A stretch of DNA of 64,000 nucleotides from Progne subis subis (Eukaryota; Chordata; Aves; Passeriformes; Hirundinidae). The DNA is taken from NCBI GenBank assembly GCA_022316685.1, contig JAKJHU010000066.1, positions 1,054,001 through 1,118,000 on the forward strand, in the 5' to 3' direction. The notes under the pieces are model-generated. The model made no database searches and was not told the DNA's origin. It saw nothing but the letters and a program-made list of their open reading frames with translations. A program made the translations under genes and the position numbers. Within the stretch, counting starts at the first letter, position 1. Each line of letters opens with the position of its first letter. Positions 13,535 to 25,100 of the stretch are shown piece by piece.

Positions 13535-14808
13535 CCTGAAGAGACTATGCAAATGTTCTTATAATATAGTCCTCCTTTTATTTGATATTGGAAAAATCTT
13601 TTCCCTGATGCCTGAATTGTATTTCCTTAATCCTTTAATCTATTCTTGAAAACTTTCATCCCACATATGAGATGGTAGTTCCTGATGGGAAAATCATCTT
13701 CATTTTCTGAGCCCCTTTGCTAAGATGGGAGGGACGATGAAGCAGTTGAAGCAGTTGTGCCCTGTGTGGTTTCTGAAACTGCAGCTTTTAAAGCAAACAT
13801 TGCAATGGGTCATTAAGAGCAGGTGCCCTCACTTCCGATGGCACTGGAGTTTTTACAGCTGCTGTTACAGACAGCCCTGCTGGGACAGCCCTACCGACTC
13901 AGTGGTGCTGAAACATCTGGGTGTTACAGCCTAGAGAGGAGGGTCCAAAGGGCAAATGCACCCGGCTCTCTTGTAAATCCTCTCCTCTTGCCTCTAATGT
14001 CAGACTTTGCACTATTGCAGAACTAACGTCACCACAAGTGTTTTGTGTATTTATTTGCTTTCTATTGGACTTAAGGCTTCATCCTGCTGCCACTGAAACA
14101 TTAGTGGCAGAAATGCCCTGGGCTAGGACTTTCCTGGCCATTTTGTTATGGGCTCTCCATTCCCTGGGGTGGCAGGCCTGAAAGTTTGGCATCTTAACCA
14201 TATGTGGAGTCTAGCAGGTAGGGAAAAGGACATAATTCTGGCAGTGGGGAACACAGGGGAGGATGATGAAGCCAAACCTACACAGGGTTCTGCAGAGATG
14301 TTGGGAATAATCAATATGCAGAATGTCTGAATTCCGGACATTTCAGGTTGATCAGAAATGGAAAAAAAATCCCAGTGACAGGAACTTTGCATCTCAACTC
14401 AGATGTGTGCAGGGCTGTTGTTCTGTGAATGAAAGCCCTTGAGCCATTGCAGTGGGTTGGGTTTTTTCCTGTTAGTGGCTTGTACATCTTTCTGTAAATG
14501 AGGACACAACAAATGGGCGCTTTTTGGGTAGCTGCAATGCTGCCTGGGAAAGCCCCGAGGGTTCTTGATGGTTTTTTAATAGCTTAGACAGAATGCTGTG
14601 AATATATAAATATTACAGATTAGAAAAAGAGAGTGAAAGAGAAAAATATTAAGCCTTCCTCAGACTTAAATTCTGATCTTCCCCACCCCCTGTGAAATAC
14701 CTTTGACAAATACCCACCGAGCCATCCTTCTGCAGCATCATTTGTGCTGTAAATGTGTTACCTCCTGGCAATAGGCTTCATGAAAAAGAGCTGCTTCCAA
14801 AGATCAGT

Positions 14809-14820
14809 TAATTATAATTA
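14809..14820. promoter_or_regulatory. Palindromic homeodomain-type site TAATTATAATTA
   Basis: A perfect 12-bp palindrome containing two ATTA cores, followed closely by GTTAAC and, about 40 bp on, by AATTATGATAG and CTAATCAGG. Clusters of ATTA cores are typical of homeodomain binding sites in intronic enhancers. In AT-rich DNA such a motif also arises by chance, so function is speculative. Confidence 0.2.
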
Positions 14821-17294
14821 TGTTAACTGGAAGCATTTTTATTCTGAATTATGATAGCTGACTAATCAGGATGCAGGTAATTTTTTTTTATTATGCTTGG
14901 GAGAGATCAAGGGCTGTACACAGTGATCCATAAAATCTCATCCTGGTTAACCGTTCCTTCTAATACCAGTGTATTTTCATCAGGTTGGTAATGTGCATGA
15001 TTTCTGTATTCCCTACAATTTTGAAGTCGAGGAGGAAAAGCAAAATCCAAGAACATCATCAAGCACATATTGCTTTGCAAGCACTCTGTTGAAGAGGAAA
15101 AATGCTGGGCAGAGATCCATAGTCTATGCATTGAATATATACCACTACTTCTTTTCTCAAACAGATCTACTCAAATTGTTACACTAAATTTATAAAATGG
15201 GTTCTTTGTGGTCCACTGTGTGTATCTGTCAGAATTGCTGTGAACTTCCATCTGGAGTATCCTTGCCCACAGTGGGTGTTTCATCAGGATGTGTGGTCTG
15301 AGAGGTAGCAGTTGTAGTGACAGATTGTATGGGAGTATCAGTCAAAGATAAGAGTGAACTCTCACCAAATTCTGACTCATGACTAACAGATGAAATTATG
15401 CAATTTAACTAGTTAGTGTGTTTTATTTCTAGAAGTCTTTTTGTATTGCCTCTATACTAAAGGAGGTTTAGTGTTGCTGTTTTGGTGCATAAATTGGTTT
15501 GAGGAAAGACAAATAGCAGCCACCAAGCTTACTGTGTAATTCTTCAAACTTCCAGTGACTTGTTGAAATTTCTTATTTGTCATGCCTGCTTCAGACTTGC
15601 ACCATTTTCTTTACATTGCATATGGAATGTACTTTACATTTTCCTAAATTATTTTAAGTCTTTGTGAGTTTGTTCAGTTTTTTCCTACATGCCAATTGTC
15701 ACAATAAAGACGAGAGGGAAACTCCTGTGCATACCAACTTTGGAAAGTGGTTCATGCTGAGGAAGGCAGGTGTATGTGAAAATGACTTCCTCCTGAAGTT
15801 CTTGTGTGTCTCTTTAAAAGGGAGAACAGGGACCTGTACTAGCAAGGTGAGGGACAGTTTGGAAGAAAAAGGAAATCCTTCCTTTTTGCAGTTGGAAAAA
15901 GGTACTAAAGGGCTTAATTTCTTCCTTTTAAAATCATTTTTCACAAAAGCAGGTAGAAGTCATGCCTTCTAGTCCTTTCTTCCTCTGCTCCCCCTTCCCA
16001 ACTCTTAATCTTTGTCAGTCCATCATCCTCTCCTTGTTCCAGAACTTGAAAACGTTGCTATAGTGATGAGATAATCAAATTCATTTAAAAATCAACTGTA
16101 GGATCTGCAGGGTATATTCTTGCTTGGAAGGCCAAGTAGATGTTATTACTGAATATTTTATTTGACCTTAATCACTTTTTTTCATCCTTTTTCTTCTATC
16201 CATAATGTGTTAATATAAGGACCATCAAAAATACAGTAGTTCTGTAGTAGTTGTGTTTTGAGCACAATGAACTTAGTTTTTAAATTTTTTTAGAGAAAAT
16301 TTGCGATATAATATAGTTGCAAGTGATGATATTCCTTTGGTTTTATATCTTTGACTTGAAGATAAGGTGTTTGATTACCTAACTAAATAAAAACCAAATC
16401 CATGATGGTGAGATAATCATGGAAAAAGTTCTTCTAACAGCAGTTTTGAGTGCTGGATTATTAAATAATGGACCTCCAGGTAAACCTTACTGCACAACCC
16501 TGCATTTTACATCTTATTTTAATGTTCTGTAATTATAGTTGTTCTGGAAGGATCTGCTTGTAGTGATCTTCTCCAAACCTCTAGATGTAAAGTCATTGGT
16601 CTTAAACCTGGAATTTAATTTTAGGTCCAGGAGTTAGAAGTTATTCTTAATACAGAAAAATTGAGGATTCTGTCTGTAACATTTTGAAGAATCCTTTTTC
16701 AGGAAGGAATAAGTCATAGTTGCATAGTGTGTCTACAGGCTTCCTCTTGAGTGGATACTTGAATGTTTGCAGAGTGGGAGAAGAAATCAGACAGCCTGGC
16801 AGGGAGAAGGATTTTTCTTGTCTTTGTTTTGCCTAATCAAGCAGGATGGAATTTGGGGTTGCTCTTCCTTCTGGCAGAGATTAATGGGCAGGCTGTGAAT
16901 GAGACTGACATAACAGACATAGTTTGTCATTCCTGTGCTCTGTGTGATTCAAGAGACTGACATGGTACATGGATAAATAAGCCAGTAAATCTTAAAATCT
17001 GCAATGCTTGTGATGAGCAGCTGGACATGGAAAAATGGGAAAAGATGACCTCTTCTCCCTCCCTCCATCTAACACTTAAGCAATGGGAACAGAAGGTCTA
17101 AAGGCCAGAGAATGTGGCCTGTGGTTTATTTTCATGTTACAATTTTTAGAACATGTAGTTGGCTTCCTAAATTGATCTATATGTGTGTGCAAGGCCTCAT
17201 AGTGCTGTATAGGAATTCAGTTTCCTGAAGTGTTCACAGAGTCTCTTCAGGCCTGACAGTTATTTAAAGTGATCACATAAAACATGATTCCTTA

Positions 17295-17319
17295 TTTTTT
17301 TTTTTTTTGGGGGGGGGGG
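17295..17319. repeat. T14-G11 homopolymer junction
   Basis: Fourteen T are followed directly by eleven G. No element body was recognised. Such junctions are prone to sequencing and assembly errors. Confidence 0.9.
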
Positions 17320-18058
17320 AGTTAGTTCTGCAGAGGCTTTGACAAAAGGCGCTTCTGAAGGGGCTTTGTACCTTTTCCAAATGCCATTAAAAATGTAGCG
17401 GGGCATATCCAGCAATCTGTCTGCCTAAAATTACCTGACAGAAGTAATGACAATACCTTTGCTGAAAGAGTTCTCTGGGCCTCTGGTGGTGGGTGAGAGA
17501 ATGCCTGAAATTCTCCCAGGATTTCCTGGTGTGTGAGAATTCCTGTCACATACAAGGGTGTCAGAGGTTTTTCTTTGAGGGGGGAGCAAAGGAACCCCCT
17601 GAGTGTCTTTAGCAGGAGCTTGCTTGTGCCTGATGGAGTTTTTGCTGGCTGGGTTTAATTTTAGTTCTCTTGGTGGGTCTGACGCTGGGGAGTCTTTTCT
17701 CTAAACATTACGTGAAATTTCATGAATTGAGACTGACTTGAAAAGAGGATGCAGCCACACTTGTTAGTTACTGAGCTTAGGGGAGCATGCTGCATCTGTC
17801 GGCAGTCGTTTCAAGGGTTTGTTTTTGTTTTTATTTTCTTTAGCTACTACGTGAACGTTTCCTTTAAACTTTATTTAGAGAAATCAGTGTGCATTCTCTG
17901 CAGTAAATAATTCTAAAATGTTCTGTAGAAATACATTTAGGACCGCTTGTGGTTTTTTGTCTCCTTGTGCTGAAGTCACTTTAAATCCATCACCCCAGCC
18001 TGTAGAGTCGTCAGGCAGAAATCATCCTGGGAAGGTGGATGAGTTCTTCCTGCATCAG

Positions 18059-18234
18059 TTTTGCTCGAGCATACTGAAGACAGCCATGTAATAAGGTGTA
18101 GTAATGAAACCTGTTGGAATTTTGAAGGAGCATCTTGTTCCTTTGATCTTGCTAACGAGCAATGATTCAAGTGCTGCAGATTGTAAAGGATCTGGTGTCG
18201 CCAGCAAGACGGAGAACAGAGGCTGCCAGGAAAG
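18059..18234 (+). CDS. USP6NL: Candidate alternative first coding exon B of USP6NL (coding 18162-18234)
   Basis: An ATG at 18162 (G at -3) opens 24 codons plus one base before a consensus donor (AAAG|GTAAGA) at 18235. The predicted peptide begins MIQVLQIVKDLVSPARRR and is basic. The leftover G joins exon 2 as GGT, so the frame runs on as R-K-G-A-D-A-E-Q-D without a stop. That is the same phase as exon A, so A and B could be mutually exclusive starts. The 5' limit is uncertain: 18059 is a plausible acceptor (TTCTTCCTGCATCAG), but a promoter of its own is equally possible. About 17.66-18.21 kb has roughly a dozen CpGs, more than neighbouring DNA. Upstream there is a start-stop ATGTAA at 18086, and an ATG at 18104 whose frame overlaps the main one and ends just inside exon 2. 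Unspliced, the 18162 frame stays open to 18575, but that extension is intron. Confidence 0.5.
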
Positions 18235-19616
18235 GTAAGAGCAGCTCTGGGATATACTCAGTGTTCTCAGGAACTTGCTGGGAATCAGAAATATTTTGGA
18301 GTTTGGTTGTAGTTAAATTGCATACTTGGTACTTAAAAATGCTCTTTGTTGTGCCGTGTACAGCTGCCATAATTTGGTTTCAGACTATATTAAGCCTAAT
18401 TATTATCGTTTTTGCAACTGCTGCTTTCCCAAAGAGAATCCCAGTGACGTTTATTATGCTGGAAATTGAGTTTGTCAGCATCTGCAACTGTTACTGTTGT
18501 AATAAAGGTTTTCCTTTTTTTTTTTTGTTTTGTGGTAAAAAACCATTTTTGTTGTCAGGAGAGCTCAGGTTGTGAAAACAGCAGTTGTATTCTGTGTAAT
18601 CCCATCCAAATAGTTTTTAGAGACTTAATGCTCTAAATGAGAATAAGAGCAAAAACAGGCTTCTTTAGTGCTTATGGAAATGAGACTGGAAGTACACAGC
18701 TGCACTGCTGGCTAGGTTTTACAATCAGATTATTTCTAGATTGCAACTAACTTCAAAATCCAAAATGCCTCTTGCAAGTGCCTGAAAAACTACTTGAAAT
18801 AATCAATGATTGTTTGAATTTAATTGATGTTAAATGCTGTTCTTGTTTACTTCAGTGTGTTGAACATTTGTTTTTCCTTTGCTGAAGTAGTGCCATCTTT
18901 TGTGGTATCTGGCACACATATCTAATGAGGAACTGATTAAACACTTCTTTTGTCTTTTATGTCTTAATTATTTGCAACTGCTAAATATTTGGCTTGTAGA
19001 GGAGCTAAATAATTTGTAGGGATAACTTAATTTCATTCCTTTCTTACTAGACTCAATTTTCTAGAACCAGTTTATTTTGTATTGAATAGCTTGTCAATAA
19101 TTTAGGATTGGCAGCATCTGCCTGTTACTGTGTCATTTTTTTGTTCTGCCCTTATGTGTAATGTGTGGCTATAGGCAAGTACGTTTATTTCAAACCAAGG
19201 TCAGGCTTTTCTAATTGTAACAAGTCAGTTAATGAAACACCTCTGTAAGTAAACAAAAGGAGTGAAGGTGGAGCTGGGCTCAGATGTTACCCTCCTATTC
19301 TGAAAGAATTACTTTGTTAGATTTTGCAGTGATTGGGTGAACATCCCCCCCAAGAGTTCTATAATTTCATCCCAGTGACTTCAGCACTGTTCATTTCTGA
19401 TATGTGCTGCTTCCGGAGAAGGACGAAGGGGCAGAAGTTCTACTTGTCTCTTCTGCACATACATCACTAGTCAGGCAGGGTTTTTATAGAACTGCTGTAA
19501 GAACGGTTTAAAAAGATAGAACATTAAAACCCATAAATATACTTATTTATAGGAACAGCTTTGAAAAACACAAGGAAATGCTCTTTCTCAGTTCTAAAGC
19601 TTTCAGGTTGTGGTGT

Positions 19617-19618
<2 letters not shown>

Positions 19619-19668
<50 letters not shown>
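19619..19668. repeat. Poly-T tract (T50)
   Basis: Fifty uninterrupted T. It could be the antisense tail of a retroposed sequence, but the sequence on its right shows no body I recognise. A run this long is at the limit of reliable base calling. Confidence 0.95.
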
Positions 19669-21475
19669 CCTATTTATTTTGCTCCCTTGGTGAAAGGCAT
19701 TAATTTTGGTCATTGTTTGGGTGGTATTCTCAAACTGCTACTAACTGAGCTAATTGGGTGTTAGCTCTTACAGAATCTGGTGGTGCATTTTGACAAGCAA
19801 CGTTAACATCTTAACATTAAAAAACATTCAAGTATTCTAAAGAAAACATTTACAAAAGATGCAAAATGCTGACAGGTTTTGGTGATCGATACAGTAATTT
19901 GAGTAGACATCAGGTTTTTTTCTTCACAGCATGCAACATTAGGCATCTGGTGTACATGAAGGGCTGTATTCTGCAGAAAGGACTCATTCTCAGTATTGTT
20001 CTTAGTAAATGGAGAAATGGACTTGTAAAGAAAGAGTTGCTAGGAAGCCCACTGTGAATGTGAGGTGAATCCATTGCGACATGGGGGATGATGTGTGAAG
20101 TATTTACCAAAGTGCTTTCAGTGGTGTTACTAAACTGTAAAATTTTTAAATCCCATTCCTCAGGTGCATTCTCCCCTTTCCCTTTAAAAAGTGTTGTCAT
20201 TAGAATATAATTTCTTGGAAGGTAAATGTTATGAATTTACACACACAGTGTACTAACTGCATATTTCATACGTAGTATCAAGTTAAAAACTTCTTCAAAA
20301 CTGAAAGTCCTAACCAAGTAACTGTTCTTATAAATAGTACATAAGGTTGGGGGAGAAGGATTCCTCTGCCCTCCAATTTTCCCAAGATTTATTTTCAGAC
20401 TGAGGCTTAGAAGCACAGTTAATAGCCAAGAGAGTGTCTTTTTGCATCCATCATTCAACATCAGAAGCTTGTTATAAGGTCTGCAGTAAGCACAGCTACT
20501 GTGGAGATGAAAATTCAATCCCTGCAGAAGAAATTCCTGCCGAATGCCATTTAAGAGAAGCCCATTACTAATGCTTCATGAGTTGAAATGTGGATTTAAT
20601 GGGGTAGCTGAAGAGCCTGATAGAGTTGTGGAGTCTAATTTTGGTTTTTTATGTGCCAGTCTAATTTCATTGTGGCCGTGACCTGTGCCAGAGGTTAAAT
20701 GAAATTTAATTTTCTGTATCATAAGAGGTTGATAAAATAGGTGGTTTACACAAGACTAAATCCCACAAATAGTCAGGCAGTGTGAGCATGAGTGTCTACC
20801 TCATCTCCCAGTGCAAGACCTGTGGTTCTGGTTTTGTCTTTTTTATGAATTCAGATTTTGGGAAACTCCAGACCCTTACCATATGTAGATAATACCAGAT
20901 TCGTTCAAGGAAAAAATTGCCACTAGTCATTTATTGTCAGAGGTAATACTTCACATGCCATGTTAGTCTGAAGGTGAACATGAAGTGATGAAGAAATTTA
21001 AGTGGCTGCCATTATTTTATTTATAAAATTGGAAGTCTGCTTTGAATAAAATGATACATCATGGCAGTATGAAATTCACGTGACAAGTGTTCGGATTTGA
21101 AGCCAAACATTTTATGAGACCTGGAACCTTTCTGAATTTTAAAAAAATAGTTCAAATATTATTTGTCGTAGAGAAATCCATGTAGAGTATAAATCTATAA
21201 ATTATTTTCTTCTTTTCCATCACTAAAATCCTGGTTGAAATCCAGATTGTTTAAAGTTATTGAAGAAATACTCCTGTTTACTTCTTTCCTCCCTTCTTCC
21301 TCTTACAGATGGCTACAGCAGAACTTTATTGGCAACATCACCTTGATGTTAGGATATAAAAAGAGACATATTAAAGCACTTCCAGCAGATGAGACAACTA
21401 AATTGAAATCACAGAATTAAAAAGGGATGCGAGTATTTCAGTGTGAGAGAAACCTGAGAGAAAACTTCAGTTTGA

Positions 21476-21502
21476 TTTTTTTTTTTCTTTTTTTTTTTTT
21501 TT
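21476..21502. repeat. Poly-T tract with one C interruption
   Basis: Twenty-seven bases, all T except for a single C at 21487. This is simple low-complexity sequence in intron 1. Confidence 0.9.
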
Positions 21503-22171
21503 CCCATGGAATGCAAGAGGGGGCATATGTCTGGTCCTTCGAGATGTGTATGTGTTGGGCCAGCCAAGGATAACTGTGTTTAAATTCTCCAGCAGTAAAT
21601 GACACTTGGGAAGTTACTACCTGGATTCACTGCAGACAGTACTGCAGTAGTACCTTGTATTTCAGACTTAGACTTGACCAGAAATGAGGAGTGGTTTGTT
21701 TGGTCTGTTTCTCTGAGCATAGACTAAGTTGATTAGTTGCAAGATGGAGAAAATAAAATAAAGGTACCACATCATCAAGTTGTGGTGTTTTCTTTTTAGC
21801 TTTGGTGATAGTAGAGGAAAAGTGTAATTAAATCAAATGCATTAAGGCATCTACTGAAATATGGGAAACTTTCTTCAATCCCTTGATTTTTCTGTTTGTT
21901 GTAGCATCTTTGCAAGGAAGACTGAGAGTTTTGCCTCTTATGGGAGGTTTCAGGGTTACCTGAATTTTTTATTTTACTTCTTCATATAACACTGTTATAA
22001 TCCAGGTTGAGTATTTCAACCGATAAATACTGGGTTAGAAATAAAAGTTTCTCTAGACTTGTATACCTATCCTTGATTTACTTAATTTTTTAAAGGAGAT
22101 TGGCCAGAAGAGCCAAGTTAATAAAAAATTAATGAAGCTCCTCAGTGAGCTGCAAGAAGCAGGGAGTTAAA

Positions 22172-22191
22172 TTTTTTTTTTTTTTTTTTTT
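22172..22191. repeat. Poly-T tract (T20)
   Basis: Twenty T in a row within intron 1, with no recognisable attached element. Confidence 0.95.
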
Positions 22192-25100
22192 GGTCATTAA
22201 ATAGGAAATTCTGCCCAGAGCAGTCAAATAACGTATTGTAGTCTGCAGCTGATCAACACAGGTACACAGCTTCAATTCATAATTTACTGTGGCAACGTTT
22301 CTACTATTTGACAGAATTTAACTGTATTTCCACTGTTCTTCTGACATTATTTGTGCTGAAGTTTCAGCTGTGGTTTCACAAATAATTAAAGCTGGCAGAA
22401 ATGACTCCTCCTGCCTTGCCTCTGCTGCTCACTTGGCCTCTTCATCCCAGTTCAAATCCTTCAGCTGAGTTTGTGTAGCCGTGCAGTGGTTTGGAGTGGG
22501 ACACTGTACTTTTCGTTCTTGCTGAGCTACTGTAGCCTTGATCAGTTTAACTCAGGCACCTGCTGGTGCAGTTCCACAGGGCTGAGCTCCAGGGAGGAGC
22601 CAGCAGTGGGATGTGAGTGAATCCATGGGGACAACCTTCCTTCAGTGGTACCACTGGCTGAGGCTAATGGGAGATGCTGGTGGGACTTCCTTCTGCTGGA
22701 CTGTGAGGAATTCACCTCAGGATGATACAGACACAAGCAAGTGATAATACAAGTGGACACACAGTGACTCCTCCAGAGTGTTTTTACCTAATATACCTAA
22801 TATTTCTGTGGCTGGCATTTGCTGTGTCTCACTTTAAATAGTAGTAAGTTTCATGGGTCACACATACATCATGGCTTTTCTGTTGAATTTCTTATCCTGG
22901 CATTTTATTGCCTTTTTATTTCATTTGAAATTTTATTCTTCTCCTTTGTGTGATGCCAGCTGCAGTGATTAAGAAAGGTCCTGGTGCTGCTTCACCATAT
23001 GTAGCTGTTAATGGCTTACTTTAGTGTCTGTGTATTTGGTTATTAGGTAGGTAGCATCATTAAACAAAGTCTGTAGATGTTGTATCTTGGGAATTGCTCT
23101 GTGGCATAACAAAATTAATACAGACAGGTAGAATTCATTTAGCTATGAAGGAACTACAGAGAAAAGCACTACTTGTTCTCTCTTTGTGCAGTAGTCACCT
23201 GATGAAATGAGCTAATTTACAAGCAGGTAAGCACAGCAAAGGCAACTCATCTTCAGCTTCCTACCGTGATTTGTTATTCTAGTATGTCTCGGATCCCTAA
23301 GAAGGTGTGACCCTAAACCCATGAACTGTTAACTTTAATATTCTCAATAATCTTGAAATACAATTTTAGTGGTCTTATTTGTAGCACATGGGAAATGTGG
23401 GAGCTTAACATAAAATACTCCTATACAAGTAGGCTTGAAAAAGAGGCAATATAGAGAACAGTGCAGTAGTGTAATAGGGAAGAGCACAACAGGCGATGTT
23501 TCTGTTAGATGGGACAGAATTTCAGTTCTGTGTACATCAGCACAGCTGTTTTGGCATCACTGAAGCTGATCTGATTTGGTGTGTGTGGGGATCTGCAAAC
23601 CCTGTCCTGGTTTCACTGCAGCAGGAGACAGCTGGGTGAAGAGACCAACTGAAAACAAGGTGGATTTGTTGGGTTCCTTGAAAGAAGAGAACAATTAATG
23701 ATTCATTTGAGTTTTTGCGTAGCATTTGGGAAGATTAATGAGTTACATGGTTCTGAGCTCGAGCTGGTAGGATGAGTATATTTGGTTTTCTGGTTTCAGT
23801 GATACTCCAGCTGAGACAAAGATTCTGTGTTGCCTGAGGCATTTGTCCACTGTGTTTGCAGTAGAGCCAAGATCTCAAGCCTGGATCTGAACATGGCAAG
23901 AAGATGTTTGTACCCTGTGCCTTTCCTGCTCTACTGGCTCTTGTGCTTCTGTCAGTGTGTGAATTTTACAACTAAGACATTCTAGTTTTGGTTTGGAGAC
24001 TGTTGAGAAAAGGCTGGGAAGCTCTGCCTGAAGGATCTGGAAAAACAAGCCTTCATTCTCAGTCTTGCATTTTCATAGTTCAGGTGAACACATTGTTTCT
24101 GATCTTGGTTTTGGTGGGATGGCAGTTGTGCATGTGCTGTTTTCAAGCATGTAGGACCTTCTTCTTCTTGTTGACTGTCAAAGGGTAATTCTGATGTTAT
24201 TTTACCTGAGCAGATATATTCCTTTCCTTGAAGAAAAACTTGTGCTGTTGAGATGTGCACACTTCAAGCACTGAGGGGTTGTCTGATTTTTTTTTTTTAA
24301 TGTGTTAACTTCTTAGGTTTTCAGTATTTTATCCTCATGCTTATGGAATTTGGAATCCAATGTTAAATATGAATGCCAATGTCCGTGTTTGTTAATTGGG
24401 AAGCTGGTACAGAATTTATTTTAAAAGCTTAAAATGTGGTAATTTTTTTGTTAAATTGCAGTGGATATGATTAAGCAATGGTGCAGATCTAAAAGTTAAT
24501 ATGTTTAATATGTTTGCCTGTTTGTTTTCAATAACTTAAAATGTGGTGAATATTTCAAAGTGACAGGATCCCAGCTGGACATTTTCTACAGCAGATAATT
24601 ATAGCAGTTGGGTGGTTTAGACAGTGCTTTCGTGTATATTGACATTCACAACTTCCCTGGACATCTTATCTGGCTTCTTCAAAGTATTTTTGTCCTGTTG
24701 AACTTTTGGATCTTTTGGTATAGCTTGTAAGGAAAACATCCAGACTTCTCCAATCAGCTATCAAAGCAATTTTTTTTTTAGTTAATCCTGTCTAACAGCA
24801 GATAAAAATATTGTTTTTCAGTGGATTAGCTTCCACTGTTTCGTCCTTCTTGTTGCAAGTCCAAGCATTTTTTTCTGAAGTAAATTATCTGTCAGCATTA
24901 GTATTAAACTATCCATAAAAATGTTAATTTGAACTGAATTTCCAGATCAGACAGAAAGCTTAATTAATGGCAGTTAATTCAATTCTTGGTGGAAATGAGA
25001 AAATAAGTACACAGATGCCCAAGACTGCTGCTGTCTCCTTGCTCATAAAGCAGCTAACGAAGCATTTTTAGCAGTACCTGGAGGGGGCAGGTCCTTGGTG

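Larger units (their letters stand above)
1069..18058 (+). other. USP6NL intron 1, first part (exon A to exon B)
   Basis: About 17 kb of noncoding AT-rich DNA. It contains a CR1 tail at 3955-4075, an A14 tract at 1092-1105 just after the donor, a T20 tract at 13515-13534 and a T14-G11 run at 17295-17319. Particularly AT-rich blocks lie around 5940-7130 and 14780-14900; the latter has the palindrome TAATTATAATTA at 14809-14820. Slightly GC-richer patches at about 5400-5800, 9000-9180, 9620-9900 and 13720-14000 hold short chance ORFs with no recognisable product. No exon or RNA gene was identified. Confidence 0.6.

Noticed and set aside
18235..18575. Continuation of the exon B frame to 137 codons
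   Set aside because: The consensus donor at 18235 restores a known gene's frame when spliced. The extension is intronic and ends in T-rich low-complexity sequence.
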